A DNA stretch of 64,000 bases from Alitabrizicola rongguiensis (lineage in GTDB: Bacteria; Pseudomonadota; Alphaproteobacteria; Rhodobacterales; Rhodobacteraceae). Each line of letters starts with the position of its first letter. The stretch's first letter is position 1. The DNA is taken from positions 202,070-266,069 of the forward strand of contig NZ_JAKENF010000005.1 in the NCBI RefSeq assembly GCF_021491355.1, in the 5' to 3' direction. Positions 11,454 through 21,065 of this stretch are shown here, piece after piece. Position numbers and translations under genes: made by a program. Under the pieces are notes generated by a model that saw only the letters and a program-made list of their open reading frames with translations, did not search any database and was not told where the DNA came from.

Positions 11454-12642
11454 TCTGGCCTCCGAAGATGCGGGCGTGAAGGGGCGTGGGGCCGATGCGC
11501 CACGAAAGCTCGGCGGGGGTCTTCGCGTCCCAAATGGCGAGGTCGGCGCGCAGGCCGGCGGCCAGGCGCCCCCGGTCGGCGAGGCCGAGGGCACGGGCGG
11601 CATGGGCGGTGGCGCCGAGTAGCGCCTCCTCGGGCGTCATGCGGAAGAGGGTGCAGGCCATGTTCATGGCGAGCGTAAGCGAACTCATGGGCGCCGTGCC
11701 GGGGTTGCAGTCGGTGGCGACTGCCATCGGGACACCGTGCCGTCTGAGCAGGTCGATCGGTGGCAGCTGCGTCTCGCGCAGCGTGTAGAACGCGCCGGGC
11801 AGGATCACGGCGACCGTGCCATGGGCAGCCATGGCGATGACGCCGTCCTCGTCAAGGTATTCGAGGTGGTCGGCGGAGAGGGCACTGAAGCGGGCGGCCA
11901 GCGCCGCGCCGCCGAGGTTTGAGAGTTGCTCGGCATGGAGTTTCACCCGCAGGCCGAGGGCCTGCGCCTCGGTGAACAGGCGTTCCACCTGGGCGGGCGA
12001 GAAGGCGATGCCCTCACAGAAGGCGTCGACGGCGTCGATCAGGCCTTCGGCTTGGGCCAGCCGTAGCGTCGGGATCGCCACCTCGTCGAGATAGGCATCG
12101 GCGCGGCCCTTGTGGTCGGGCGGCACGGCATGGGCGCCGAGATAGGTGGTGACGATGGTCACCGGGCGCAGCTGGCCAAGGCGGCGGGCGGCGCGGAGCA
12201 TCTTGGTCTCGGTTTCGGCATCGAGGCCATAGCCTGACTTCACTTCGACCGTAGCTACGCCTTCCGCCAGCATCTGGTCGAGCCGCGGCAGGGCGGCGGC
12301 CACCAGATCGTCCTCGGAGGCGGCGCGGGTGGCTTTCACCGTGGACAGGATGCCTCCGCCGGCGCGGGCGATCTCTTCGTAGGAGGCGCCGTTCAGCCGC
12401 ATCTCGAATTCGGTCGCGCGGGTGCCGCCAAAGACGATGTGGGTGTGGCAATCGATCAGGGAAGGGGTCACAAGGCGTCCGCCAAGATCGCGGGCAGGAA
12501 AGCCGGCATAGTCGTCGGGCAGGTCGGACCCGGGGCCAATCCATTCGATCCGGTCACCCTCGAGCACCAGCGCGGCATCGGGGATCAGGCCATAGCCGCC
12601 CTCCATCGTCGCTGCCGTCGCCCCTGTTAGGAGAATCGCCAT
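11443..12642 (-). CDS. hutI: Imidazolonepropionase
   Basis: A 399-residue amidohydrolase-superfamily enzyme that opens imidazolonepropionate to formiminoglutamate. It has the metal motif HTH (His66 and His68 in [11 protein letters not shown]), [11 protein letters not shown], the [10 protein letters not shown] segment and the metal Asp in [11 protein letters not shown]. The start [16 protein letters not shown] was chosen because it gives a normal N-terminus; the frame extends 29 codons upstream through the operator, which is unlikely to be coding. It is divergent from hutF, and the shared gap holds the HutC-type palindrome. Confidence 0.96.
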   Translation of the reverse strand: MAILLTGATAATMEGGYGLIPDAALVLEGDRIEWIGPGSDLPDDYAGFPARDLGGRLVTPSLIDCHTHIVFGGTRATEFEMRLNGASYEEIARAGGGILSTVKATRAASEDDLVAAALPRLDQMLAEGVATVEVKSGYGLDAETETKMLRAARRLGQLRPVTIVTTYLGAHAVPPDHKGRADAYLDEVAIPTLRLAQAEGLIDAVDAFCEGIAFSPAQVERLFTEAQALGLRVKLHAEQLSNLGGAALAARFSALSADHLEYLDEDGVIAMAAHGTVAVILPGAFYTLRETQLPPIDLLRRHGVPMAVATDCNPGTAPMSSLTLAMNMACTLFRMTPEEALLGATAHAARALGLADRGRLAAGLRADLAIWDAKTPAELSWRIGPTPLHARIFGGQIDR

Positions 12643-12652
12643 TCCGCTTGCC

Positions 12653-12691
12653 TTATGTCTGAGATTGACGCTATTATGTCTGCACATAATA
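12653..12691. promoter_or_regulatory. HutC-type operator in the hutI-hutF divergent promoter
   Basis: A 20-base palindrome (TATTATGT, CTGC, ACATAATA) covers 12672-12691. A second half-site TTATGTCTG at 12653-12661 repeats the same 9 bases as 12674-12682, 21 bases apart, about two helical turns on one face of the DNA. The pattern fits a dimeric GntR/HutC repressor controlling both directions; hutC itself is downstream of hutF. Confidence 0.72.
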
Positions 12692-12714
12692 AGCCCTGTC
12701 AAGCGAGGATGCCG

Positions 12715-14067
12715 ATGACCCTGATCCATGCGAAGACCGCCCTTCTACCCGAAGGCTGGGCACGGGATGTGACCGTGGCGCTGGACGGCGGGCGGATCGC
12801 CTCGGTGGTGAGTGGTTCGGCGGCAGGGGGTATCGTGGTCGATTGCCTGCTGCCCGCGCCGGTGAACCTGCATTCCCATGCCTTTCAGCGCGCCATGGCC
12901 GGCCTTACCGAGACGCGGACGGCCGGACAGGACAGCTTCTGGACCTGGCGCAGCCTGATGTACCGCTTCCTCGAGCGGCTGACGCCCGAGGATGTCGAGG
13001 CGATCGCGGCCTTCGTGCAGATGGAAATGGCCGAAGCGGGTTATGCAGCGGTGGCGGAGTTCCACTACCTGCACCATGCGCCGGGTGGGGTGGCCTATGC
13101 CAACCGGGCCGAGATGTCGGAGCGGATCGCCATTGCGGCGGCGGAGTCCGGCCTGGGGCTGACGTTGCTGCCAGTGCTCTATCATCAGGGCGGCTGCGAC
13201 GGACGGGCGCTGGCCGGCGGCCAGTTGCGCTTCGGCAATGACCGCGATGGCTATGCGGACCTGTGGAACGGGGCGGCGAAGGCGCTGGCGCATCTGCCAA
13301 GGGATACGCGGCTGGGGGTTGCGCCGCATTCGCTGAGGGCGGTGTCACGCGGGTCGCTCGACTGGGTGGCAGGGATTGCGCCGCAGGCGCCGATCCACCT
13401 GCATCTGGCCGAACAGGTGGCCGAGGTCGAGGAGGTGAAGGCCGCCTATGGGGCGCGGCCAGTCGAATGGCTGTTGGCCAATACGGATGTCGATCCGCGC
13501 TGGTGCCTGATCCACGCCACCCAGATGGAACCCCACGAGACGACGGGCCTCGCCGCGACTGGGGCGGTGGCGGGGCTGTGCCCGATCACCGAGGCAAACC
13601 TTGGCGACGGCATCTTCGATGGCGTTCGCTTCACCCAGGCCGGGGGCCGGTGGGGCGTGGGGTCGGACAGCAATGTCGACATCACTCTGTCCGGCGAGTT
13701 GCGGCTGTTCGAGTACTCGCAGCGCCTGCGCGACCGGGGACGCGCCGTGCTGGCAGTGCCAGAGCGCTCGACAGGTCGCGTTCTCTGGGAGGGGGCGGCG
13801 CAGGGCGGCGCACAGGCGGCGGGTCGCGAGGCGGGGGAAATCCGTGAGGGGCTTTGGGCGGACCTCGTCGCGCTCGACCTTTCGGCCCCAGATCTTGCGG
13901 GGCGGGAGGGCGACACGATCCTCGATGCCTTCATCTTCGGAAAGGGCGCGGTGGCCGAGCTCTGGTCGGCGGGACGACACCTTGTCTCGGGCGGTCGCCA
14001 TCATCGCCGCGATGCGATCGCGTCGGCTTACGCCCATGCCATGGCCAATCTCCGGGAAGCACTCTGA
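12715..14067 (+). CDS. hutF: Formimidoylglutamate deiminase
   Basis: A 450-residue amidohydrolase that converts N-formimino-glutamate to N-formylglutamate and ammonia. The motifs are HSH (His53 and His55 in [13 protein letters not shown]), [27 protein letters not shown] and [15 protein letters not shown] with the metal Asp. ATG at 12715 was chosen because AGCGAGG lies 6 bases before it; ATG at 12709 is the alternative. The product needs HutG to give glutamate, but hutG is not in this cluster. Confidence 0.95.
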   Translation: MTLIHAKTALLPEGWARDVTVALDGGRIASVVSGSAAGGIVVDCLLPAPVNLHSHAFQRAMAGLTETRTAGQDSFWTWRSLMYRFLERLTPEDVEAIAAFVQMEMAEAGYAAVAEFHYLHHAPGGVAYANRAEMSERIAIAAAESGLGLTLLPVLYHQGGCDGRALAGGQLRFGNDRDGYADLWNGAAKALAHLPRDTRLGVAPHSLRAVSRGSLDWVAGIAPQAPIHLHLAEQVAEVEEVKAAYGARPVEWLLANTDVDPRWCLIHATQMEPHETTGLAATGAVAGLCPITEANLGDGIFDGVRFTQAGGRWGVGSDSNVDITLSGELRLFEYSQRLRDRGRAVLAVPERSTGRVLWEGAAQGGAQAAGREAGEIREGLWADLVALDLSAPDLAGREGDTILDAFIFGKGAVAELWSAGRHLVSGGRHHRRDAIASAYAHAMANLREAL

Positions 14068-14756
14068 TGCAACCTCAGGGATGGGAGTCGATCCGCGACG
14101 AGGTGTCTGCCCGCATCCGCGCGCGCCTCTGGGCGCCGGGCGACACCATTCCGGGCGAGGAGACGCTGGCTCAGGAATTCGGGGTGGCTCGGGCGACGGT
14201 GAACCGGGCGATGCGCGAACTTGCCGCGACCGGCGTGATCGAGAGGCGGCGCAAGGCCGGCACGCGCGTGGCACTGCTGCCGGCGCGCCGCGCGCTGCTG
14301 GAAATCGCGGTGATCCGGCTGGAGGTCGAAGGGAAGGGGGCGGCCTACAGCCATCAAGTGCTGGAGGATCGCATGGAAGCAGCGCCGCCGCCGGTTGTCG
14401 CGCGGCTTGGACTTCCTGCGGGAACTGTCCTGCGGCGGCTTCGGACGCTGCACCTCGCCGACGGTCAGCCCTGGGCTTACGAGGATCGCTGGCTGAACCC
14501 CGCGGCGCTTGTGGGCGAGGCGCCGGATTTCACGCAGGTCAGCGCGAATGAGTGGCTTGTGAGCCACGTCCCCTATGCAACGGGTGACATTGCCTTTTCG
14601 GCGGAAGGCGCAGAGCCGGACGTGGCGGTTGCCCTGGGCGTGGAAGAAGGGGCGGCGCTTTTCGTGACCGACCGGGCAACCTGGACCGAGGCGCAGCCGA
14701 TCACCTCTGTCCGGCTTTACCATGCGCCAGGCTACCGGATGCGCAGCGCGCTTTGA
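14067..14756 (+). CDS. hutC: Histidine utilisation repressor, GntR/HutC family
   Basis: A 229-residue repressor. The N-terminal GntR winged helix (about residues 5-70) contains ETLAQEFGVARATVNRAMREL, and the C-terminal UTRA ligand domain includes GTVLRRLRTLHLADGQPW. Urocanate is the usual inducer of HutC proteins. The ATG overlaps the hutF stop (TGATG), which gives coupled translation. The palindrome at 12672-12691 is the probable target. Confidence 0.94.
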   Translation: MQPQGWESIRDEVSARIRARLWAPGDTIPGEETLAQEFGVARATVNRAMRELAATGVIERRRKAGTRVALLPARRALLEIAVIRLEVEGKGAAYSHQVLEDRMEAAPPPVVARLGLPAGTVLRRLRTLHLADGQPWAYEDRWLNPAALVGEAPDFTQVSANEWLVSHVPYATGDIAFSAEGAEPDVAVALGVEEGAALFVTDRATWTEAQPITSVRLYHAPGYRMRSAL

Positions 14757-14841
14757 CGGCATTGCGAAACGTGCGGCGGCATCATGCGCGATACCGGTTG
14801 TGCGCGGCGGGGAGCCGCGATTGCAAGCCGAGCCATGGCTC

Positions 14842-14880
14842 GTCCTGTGCGGACACCGGGACCGGAGGTTCCGGCAGGAC
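14842..14880. terminator. Possible bidirectional hairpin between hutC and cpaA
   Basis: GTCCTG at 14842-14847 pairs with CAGGAC at 14875-14880, and the stem continues imperfectly inwards. It fills the end of the gap between two convergent genes. A separate 14-base palindrome (CGAGCCATGGCTCG, 14829-14842) abuts it. There is no T-tract, so termination is only suggested by position. Confidence 0.35.
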
Positions 14881-15375
14881 CTAGGCGAGAGACGGCAGCG
14901 TAACGATCAGGGTATATGCCAGTCCTGCCATGGCGATTGAAATTCCCATCGGAAACCCGCGCTGCTCAGCCAGGCCGAGCCAGCCGATATGGCGCAGCGG
15001 GCGGATGGCGCGCAGCAAGGTAAGGCCGACTATGCCGACGGCCAGCGACAGCGCGAAGAGTTGTGCAAAGCCGGCAAGCCCCGAGGCCGGAATGAAGAGT
15101 GTCAGGCAGGACAGGATCTTGACGTCACCCCCGCCGATCAGCCCCAAGGCAAAGGCTGCAAATCCCAACAGGAAGACCGAGCCGCCGGCAAGAAGGCGCG
15201 GACCCAGATCCTCGGGCGGGGCGATGAGGCAAGCAAGGGCGAAGGTCGCCAGCGCCAGCAGGCTCAGCCAGTTCGGAATCCGCATGTAGCGCAAGTCGAA
15301 ATAGGCCACTGCACACAGGAGCGGGGCCAGCAGGAAAAGCGGACCAACCGTGGCTAGGGGGAAGGGGTCAAGCAT
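14881..15375 (-). CDS. cpaA: Prepilin peptidase CpaA/TadV (A24 family)
   Basis: A 164-residue polytopic inner-membrane aspartic peptidase with about five hydrophobic segments. It would remove the leader of the Flp pilin and the TadE-like pseudopilins. Both catalytic aspartates are visible: Asp27 in AYFDLRYMRIPNWL and Asp84 in GGGDVK. It lacks the N-methylation domain, as is usual for CpaA. Its start overlaps the end of the LuxR-type regulator by 8 bases, so it is probably translated from the same transcript. Confidence 0.93.
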   Translation of the reverse strand: MLDPFPLATVGPLFLLAPLLCAVAYFDLRYMRIPNWLSLLALATFALACLIAPPEDLGPRLLAGGSVFLLGFAAFALGLIGGGDVKILSCLTLFIPASGLAGFAQLFALSLAVGIVGLTLLRAIRPLRHIGWLGLAEQRGFPMGISIAMAGLAYTLIVTLPSLA

Positions 15376-16225
15376 AGCGCAATGTGGCGCTGCCGGTTTC
15401 CACGACCCGGGTACCGATCAGCCTGAACAACAGCTCGGCCTGGCTGGCAGTTTGTGTCTTGGCGTAGATGCTGCGCAGATGCGATCGCACAGTCGTTTCC
15501 GTGATCCCGAGTTCCGATGCGGCCCCGCGCACCGATAGGCCGCGGCTCAGGCAAAGACAGATCCGGTACTCGCAGCGGCTCAGCCGGGCAGGGTTCATCG
15601 GACCAAGGATCGCTGCCGGTGCAGCAGCGCCGCGGGCAGCCGCATCCAGCCGGCGAAACGCGACGTCGCGGGAAATGATGCCGAACTGCCGCGTGGCCCA
15701 GGTGCGCGCGACGGTTGGCAAGACGGCGGCCAGCGTCGCATGGACCCTTTCCGACCTTGGATCGCGGAAGTGAAGCTCGATGACATCCCGCTCTGTCGCC
15801 CCCGAGGCGAGGACGAGCACGCAGAACTCGCGGAAACCCCGTGCGGTCTGGAATTCGCGCAGAAAGGGATCCGAAGGTTCTGGGGCGTCGGCTTCGTGCC
15901 AGATCGTTCCGGCCCGCGCTCCGTCGAGCGCCTGACCGAAGACGGATTCAGCGAGGCTTAGCCGCAAAGGGCGGCCAAAGCTCCGCTCGGCGCCCGGGTC
16001 ATGTTGTGCGATACGGGTCTGGTGGCCGTCGGTACGACGCGTGCGCATCAGAAGCCCCGCTTCCGCCCCGAGACCTTCGCACAGATCGGCGAAGGCTGCG
16101 TCGATGGATGCCGACCCATGCAATGCTTCGCACCAGGTGGCAATTGCCGAGACAATCTGAGCTTGTTGCAGGCCGGCAGCAACTTCGCTGCGAACAGAAG
16201 GCCCGATATCACCGTCACTGACCAT
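15368..16225 (-). CDS. LuxR-type HTH transcriptional regulator in the Tad locus
   Basis: Taken from ATG at 16225 the protein has 285 residues; a GTG at 16282 would add 19 (total 304), and neither start has a strong ribosome site. The N-terminal two thirds resemble a GAF-like sensing domain with no motif I can name. The C-terminus is a LuxR-type HTH (LSRCEYRICLCLSRGLSVRG then ASELGITETTVRSHL). It is not an obvious autoinducer-binding protein. It sits between tadC and cpaA and is a good candidate regulator of the pilus genes. Confidence 0.85.
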   Translation of the reverse strand: MVSDGDIGPSVRSEVAAGLQQAQIVSAIATWCEALHGSASIDAAFADLCEGLGAEAGLLMRTRRTDGHQTRIAQHDPGAERSFGRPLRLSLAESVFGQALDGARAGTIWHEADAPEPSDPFLREFQTARGFREFCVLVLASGATERDVIELHFRDPRSERVHATLAAVLPTVARTWATRQFGIISRDVAFRRLDAAARGAAAPAAILGPMNPARLSRCEYRICLCLSRGLSVRGAASELGITETTVRSHLRSIYAKTQTASQAELLFRLIGTRVVETGSATLRYA

Positions 16226-16236
16226 AATATCACCGT
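16206..16236. promoter_or_regulatory. 21-base-spaced direct repeat at the luxR-type gene start
   Basis: ATATCACCGT occurs at 16206-16215 and again at 16227-16236, on the plus strand, start-to-start 21 bases apart. It straddles the ATG at 16225 of the LuxR-type gene. Two helical turns of spacing is what a dimeric regulator bound to one DNA face would use. Function is inferred only from the pattern. Confidence 0.35.
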
Positions 16237-16282
16237 TTGGCCGGCGCGCCCTAGCAACGGCCCTGAAGATGTCGCCCCACAC

Positions 16283-16464
16283 CTTGACGCAGAAACGTCA
16301 CATTCATGAATGATGATTGCCCAATTTGTGTCAAGATTTTGCCGCAATCTCAGTCGGTTGAGAATGAAAATTCAACCTATGGCAGAAATATTGATTGCGG
16401 ATCTTATTCAATGGTCCCACGGACCTTCCAATTGTCCAGTTTTCAGATTGCCATCCTGTGTGAA
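16283..16464. other. AT-rich gap upstream of the luxR-cpaA pair
   Basis: This stretch of 182 bases is clearly more AT-rich than its surroundings and has no convincing reading frame. It separates tadC from the regulator gene on the same strand and probably carries the promoter for the regulator-cpaA transcript. I could not fix -10 and -35 boxes. Confidence 0.4.
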
Positions 16465-17466
16465 CTATCCAGCAAAGAAACGGATGTATCGCAGGGCAAC
16501 CGGCCCAATCGTTAGAATCAGCAGTGCCGGCAGCATCAGGAAAGCCATTACGGCCGACATCTGGACTGGAAGGCGATTTGCCTTTTCCTGCGCGCGCAAT
16601 TCGCGGAGCAGGCGCATCTCGTTGGCATAGGTTATAAGAACGCCCGAGATATCGGCGCCGAACTGGATCGATTGAAGGACGACATTGACGAATGACCCGA
16701 CCTCTTCGACCTGGGTGCGGGCCGCCATGTCCAGCAGTGCACGGTCGCGGTTGCGGCCTGCCTGAATCTCGCGCTGCGTCATGAGGAACTCTTGCGACAG
16801 TTCGGGCGCAGCTACCGCCAGTTCGTTCCCGACGCGGATCATCGCCGCGTCGATGCCCAGCCCGGCTTCGACCGAGATCTGCAGAAGGTCGAGCGCGTTG
16901 GGAAAGGCCAGGCGGATCGCCTCTCGCCGGGCATTGGCCCTGGCCCGCAGCCAGTAGGCTGGCCCGAAGAACCCGGTCCAGACCAGGATCGCGGTGATCT
17001 GGACAAGGTGGAGCTTGGTCAGCGCGTTGACGCGCGTCGCAAGAGGTTCGGGCAGTGTCAGCAGCCCCGCCTGGGCCGCCGCGATCGTGCTGAGGAGCAC
17101 CAGGGGCAACACGATCCCGAGGCCCAGCCGCAGCAGGTAGTAGTTCCGGACTGCATGGGGACCGTGACGTCCGGCCAGCGCGAGCTGGCGCTGAACCTGC
17201 GTGCGTTCCTTTTCGTCAGCGGGGATCAGCGATTTCATCAGGCCGCTCGGGGCCTGCGACATCGGCCGAAGAATGCCGGCCTCGAAGCCGCCATCGCGCG
17301 CTCGAGCGCCCTGCGCGGCCAGGCGGCGCAGCACCCGATCGCGCGGTGACAGGGCGGCAGCGATGCCAAGGAAGGCGACAAGCACACCCAGTCCGACGCC
17401 ATACACGCCGATGTCGGCAGTCGTGATCTGCGACAGGTCTGGTGCGAAGGGCAGATTCTCGAACAT
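16465..17466 (-). CDS. tadC: Tad pilus inner-membrane platform protein TadC
   Basis: A 333-residue type II secretion F-domain protein with an N-terminal membrane helix (GVYGVGLGVLVAFLGIAAAL), two central helices and a C-terminal helix. The T2SSF core contains FPNALDLLQISVEAGLGIDA near residue 185 and the LRELRAQEKANRLPVQMS end. With TadB it forms the inner-membrane base that the CpaF ATPase drives. It follows tadB after 11 bases. Confidence 0.94.
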   Translation of the reverse strand: MFENLPFAPDLSQITTADIGVYGVGLGVLVAFLGIAAALSPRDRVLRRLAAQGARARDGGFEAGILRPMSQAPSGLMKSLIPADEKERTQVQRQLALAGRHGPHAVRNYYLLRLGLGIVLPLVLLSTIAAAQAGLLTLPEPLATRVNALTKLHLVQITAILVWTGFFGPAYWLRARANARREAIRLAFPNALDLLQISVEAGLGIDAAMIRVGNELAVAAPELSQEFLMTQREIQAGRNRDRALLDMAARTQVEEVGSFVNVVLQSIQFGADISGVLITYANEMRLLRELRAQEKANRLPVQMSAVMAFLMLPALLILTIGPVALRYIRFFAG

Positions 17467-17477
17467 GGCAGGCCTCT

Positions 17478-18449
17478 TCAGAAGCGGAAATTGACGAGTT
17501 GGCGCATCACGAGGGCATTCGCGATGACAAGGCCCAGCACCAGGATTGCCGTTGGGCGGAACAGGGGGTCATCGCTGATATCGCCGTAGTAGCTCGGCAC
17601 CAGGCTTGTCGTTACGGCAATGATGATCAGCGGGATCAGTGACAGGATCAGCGCAGAAAGCCGGCCTTCCGCCGAGATGGCCTTGATCTTGCGCCGCATG
17701 ATCAGGCGATCGCGGATCACGCGGGCCAGTGTCGCCAGCATCCGCGCCAGATCGCCTCCGGTGCCGTGCTGAATGGCGATGCTCACAGCCAGAAAGCGCG
17801 CATCCTCGGTGCCGACCCTGTCAGCCAGATCGCGGAAGGCATCGACCAGATCGTCGCCATAGGCGATCTGGTCGACCATCACACCGAATTCCGACGCCAC
17901 CGGGTCGGACATCTCGCGCGCGACCGAGGCCATCGTCGCGTTCAGCGGATGACCGACACGCAGGCCCCGGGCCATCAGGTCGAGCGCTTCGGGCAGTTGC
18001 CGCGTCAACTGGTCCAGACGGCGGGCGACGGCGATCTTCAGGCCGATGAGAGGCAGGACGACGAACAGCAGGATCGCGACGGGCATCGAAAAGGTAAAGG
18101 GGACCATGCGCGACAATGCCCCTGCAAAGAGCAAGCAGGACCCGACCGCGATCGTGGAAAGGCGGCCAGCGCTGATGCTGATGCCGGCTTGACGCAGTTC
18201 CAGCGGCAGCGATGCGAGTCCGGGCACCTTGGACAGGGCCCAGGTATCGGCGCGCGGCTTGAGCAGGCGCAGGACGTCTTGCCCGGTTGCCCCCTTGGCG
18301 ATCATCCGCATGCGCCGGTTTCGCGCATCATGCGGCGTCTCCTGCCGCGACAGCGCCTGCCGGATGCCTTCGAAAGCCAGCAGGGCACCCACAAAGGTCG
18401 TTGCGATCAAAAGCAGATCAAGACCGAAGATCGATCCGTTTTCCATCAC
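17478..18449 (-). CDS. tadB: Tad pilus inner-membrane platform protein TadB
   Basis: A 323-residue T2SSF-domain protein, paralogous to TadC. It has an N-terminal anchor (DLLLIATTFVGALLAFEG), middle helices and the signature block LPEALDLMARGLRVGHPLNA near residue 160, then VSIAIQHGTGGDLARMLATL. The start overlaps the end of cpaF (ATGA type), so the two are coupled. The role is in Flp pilus assembly at the inner membrane. Confidence 0.94.
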   Translation of the reverse strand: MMENGSIFGLDLLLIATTFVGALLAFEGIRQALSRQETPHDARNRRMRMIAKGATGQDVLRLLKPRADTWALSKVPGLASLPLELRQAGISISAGRLSTIAVGSCLLFAGALSRMVPFTFSMPVAILLFVVLPLIGLKIAVARRLDQLTRQLPEALDLMARGLRVGHPLNATMASVAREMSDPVASEFGVMVDQIAYGDDLVDAFRDLADRVGTEDARFLAVSIAIQHGTGGDLARMLATLARVIRDRLIMRRKIKAISAEGRLSALILSLIPLIIIAVTTSLVPSYYGDISDDPLFRPTAILVLGLVIANALVMRQLVNFRF

Positions 18450-19831
18450 ATCCCTCCCTCGCCGCGGAACAGGTCGGCAGGAAGGTCGATGCCGGCGGCG
18501 ATGATCTGGTTGGCCATGCGCGGGCGGATCCCCGTCGCGACCAGTTCCCCCTGCACGTCGCCGGTTTCGTTGCGACCGCGTTTGCGGAACAGGAAGATGT
18601 CCTGCATCGTCACGATCTGGCCCTCCATCCCCGTGATTTCCGAGATGCTCATGAGCTTGCGCTTGCCGTCACCCAGCCGGCTGAGCTGCACGACAAAATG
18701 GATGCCCGAGGCGATCTGGGCGCGCAGGGCCGCCAGCGGAAACTCGAAGCCGATCATCGACACCATCTGCTCGATCCGCCCGAGCGCATCGCGCGCGGTA
18801 TTCGCATGGACGGTCGTCATCGACCCGTCATGGCCCGTGTTCATGGCCTGCAGCATGTCGAAGGTTTCGGCCCCGCGAACCTCGCCGACCACGATCCGGT
18901 CCGGCCGCATCCGGAGCGCATTTCTCACCAGGTCCCGTTGGGTGACAGGTGCTGCGCCGCCGGGGTTGCCGGGCCGGGTTTCCAGCCTGACCACGTGTTC
19001 CTGCTGGAGCTGGAGCTCCGCGGCATCCTCGATCGTCACGATACGCTCGCTTTCCCCGATATAGGACGAGAGCGCATTCAGCATGGTCGTCTTGCCCGAT
19101 CCGGTGCCGCCCGAAATCAGGATGTTCATGCGTGCCTTGACGAGGCATTGGAGGAACCGGGCGGCGGGTGGGGTGATGGCGCCGACCTCGATCAGACGTT
19201 CAAAGGTCAGGGGATTGCGCGCGAACTTCCGGATCGAGAGCGAGGGGCCGTCGATCGAACACGGACGGATGATCGCGTTCACCCTGCTGCCGTCGGGCAG
19301 GCGTGCATCGACCCAGGGCTGGCTTTCGTCGATCCGCCGTCCGACCTGCGACACGATCTTGTCGATGATGCGCAGGAGGTGGCGTTCGTCGCGGAACCTG
19401 ACGCGGGTCTTCTCAAGGATGCCGAAGCGCTCGACATAGACGGTACGGTGAGAATTCACGAGGATGTCATTCACCGTCGGATCTGCAAGCAGCGGCTCCA
19501 GCGGGCCGAAGCCCAGAACCTCGTCGAGGATCTCGTCGATCAGCTCGCGGAATTCTTCCGTGCGCATGGCCCGGCCTTCGTCGGTCAGCACCTTCGAGAC
19601 CAGCCCGGCCACTTCGCGACGGAGATCATCGGGTTGGACCTTGTCGATGACCGAGAGGTTGAGCCGGTCGAGCAGCACTTCGTGAAGGTGGCTCTTCAAC
19701 TCGAGCCTCGCCTGCAGCGCGGCGTCCTGAGGAGGCGGGGCCGCTTCTGCCTGACCTTCCGTTGCCGTCGCGCCAAAGTTGACGACGTTGTTTGGGCGTT
19801 GGGACGAGATCGAGGAGAATGTCTTGAACAT
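18446..19831 (-). CDS. cpaF: Tad pilus assembly ATPase CpaF/TadA
   Basis: A 461-residue type II/IV secretion ATPase that powers Flp pilus assembly. Walker A GGTGSGKTT is at about residues 241-249, Walker B is in RIVVGEVRGAE, and the arginine-rich RPDRIVVGE and His-box region follow. The N-terminal domain contains GPLEPLLADPTVNDILVN, typical of CpaF. It is separated from cpaE by 3 bases. Length is standard. Confidence 0.96.
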   Translation of the reverse strand: MFKTFSSISSQRPNNVVNFGATATEGQAEAAPPPQDAALQARLELKSHLHEVLLDRLNLSVIDKVQPDDLRREVAGLVSKVLTDEGRAMRTEEFRELIDEILDEVLGFGPLEPLLADPTVNDILVNSHRTVYVERFGILEKTRVRFRDERHLLRIIDKIVSQVGRRIDESQPWVDARLPDGSRVNAIIRPCSIDGPSLSIRKFARNPLTFERLIEVGAITPPAARFLQCLVKARMNILISGGTGSGKTTMLNALSSYIGESERIVTIEDAAELQLQQEHVVRLETRPGNPGGAAPVTQRDLVRNALRMRPDRIVVGEVRGAETFDMLQAMNTGHDGSMTTVHANTARDALGRIEQMVSMIGFEFPLAALRAQIASGIHFVVQLSRLGDGKRKLMSISEITGMEGQIVTMQDIFLFRKRGRNETGDVQGELVATGIRPRMANQIIAAGIDLPADLFRGEGGM

Positions 19832-19834
19832 GGA

Positions 19835-21037
19835 TCAGGTCCTTTCGGAGGCGGCCGATGGGGCGAGGTCTTTCTCGAGGCTGGCGGCCAGCTTGGCGAT
19901 GGACCTTGCCAGCGGCCCGCCGACCGAATGGAGGGGGCGCCCTTGGTCTATTGCGGCCCGGGCATGCCGGGGATCGGGGGGAAGCCAGGCCCAGACCTTG
20001 CGCTCGAGCGCCTTTTCGGCCTCGCGCCGGGTCGCGGAACCGAACAGGGATTTGCGTTCACGGTTGACGATCACCTTCACCGGAACCGTCATCCTGTCGG
20101 CGGACAGAAGGTCGATCAGCCGCCGTGCCTGCCGGACTGATGGTACTGCCGTGTCGATCAGCAGAAGCAGGGCATCCGCCCGGGCTACCACGGATTCCAT
20201 CCAGCCGACGACGGTATGCGGCAGGTCGACCACGATATAGTCGAACTCGGAACGCAGGGCGTCGAGCATCGCGGCGACCTGCTCGGGACGCAGGGCATCG
20301 GGCGGAACGAAAGTCACGGGCGCTGGCAGCACACGCAGACCGGAGTCATGGTCGAGCATCGACTGGCGCAGCAAGGTCTCGTCGGGCTCCGTGCCCTCGC
20401 CTGCCAGCCGGGCGATCGCGTCGCTTTCTGCCAGGTCGAGCATGGATCCGACCGAACCGAACTGCAGGTCGAGGTCGACCAGCGCGACCCGCGGGCGCGA
20501 CGCGGACTTCCCGCGACCCTTCGGGGCAGCAAGTCGTTCGGCCAGATTGACCGAAAGCGTGGTTCCGCCGATACCGCCGCGTGCGGGAACGGTTGCAATG
20601 ATAAGGCCACGACGCGCCTCGACCGGCTTCAGGGTAAGGCGGCGCTGGCGGCGCGGTTGGCCGAGCCGGCCGATCTCGTCCAGCAGCTCTTCGGCAGATG
20701 CGGGGACCGGCAGGATGCGGCCGACGCCCGCCTGGTTCAGCGCAAGGACCTCGGAAAGCGAGGCTGAGCCATCGGCCAGGGCGACGACTTCGGCGGCCGG
20801 CGAAACGGCATCGGTCAGCGTCCGGATGGCGGCAAGCTCTTCGGGGTCGCGGCCATCGGTCTGCACCACGATCATGTCCTGACCCGTCGCCATCCGGATT
20901 GCGTGACCGTTCAGTTGAGTCAGGCTGCCGAGCTCTGCCCTCACCGACAGGCCTTCGCGCGTCTGACCCGATCGATCGAGGTCCCTGACCAACGCGGCAT
21001 CGCGGCTGATCACGAGCATGGAAACCGGATTGGTCAT
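19835..21037 (-). CDS. cpaE: Atypical ParA-like pilus localisation protein CpaE/TadZ
   Basis: A 400-residue protein from the start MTNPVSMLVISRDAALV (the frame runs 43 codons further upstream without similarity). The N-terminus is a receiver-like pseudo-domain; from about residue 145 it is a ParA/MinD-fold ATPase with VPARGGIGGTTLSVNLAE. The Walker lysine usual in ParA (KGGxGKT) is replaced here, as in many TadZ proteins. The protein recruits the Tad machine to a pole or site. It is followed immediately by cpaF. Confidence 0.92.
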   Translation of the reverse strand: MTNPVSMLVISRDAALVRDLDRSGQTREGLSVRAELGSLTQLNGHAIRMATGQDMIVVQTDGRDPEELAAIRTLTDAVSPAAEVVALADGSASLSEVLALNQAGVGRILPVPASAEELLDEIGRLGQPRRQRRLTLKPVEARRGLIIATVPARGGIGGTTLSVNLAERLAAPKGRGKSASRPRVALVDLDLQFGSVGSMLDLAESDAIARLAGEGTEPDETLLRQSMLDHDSGLRVLPAPVTFVPPDALRPEQVAAMLDALRSEFDYIVVDLPHTVVGWMESVVARADALLLLIDTAVPSVRQARRLIDLLSADRMTVPVKVIVNRERKSLFGSATRREAEKALERKVWAWLPPDPRHARAAIDQGRPLHSVGGPLARSIAKLAASLEKDLAPSAASERT

Positions 21038-21065
21038 GATGAAAATCCTTTGTCGTGCCTGTTGG

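Noticed and set aside
11454..11603. Upstream extension of hutH by 50 codons
   Set aside because: It overlaps hutI and is Pro/Arg-rich; family length and the coupled TTG favour the shorter form.
18287..20140. Long plus-strand frame opposite cpaF and the cpaE end
   Set aside because: It is antisense to an ATPase with full Walker motifs and has no family pattern of its own.
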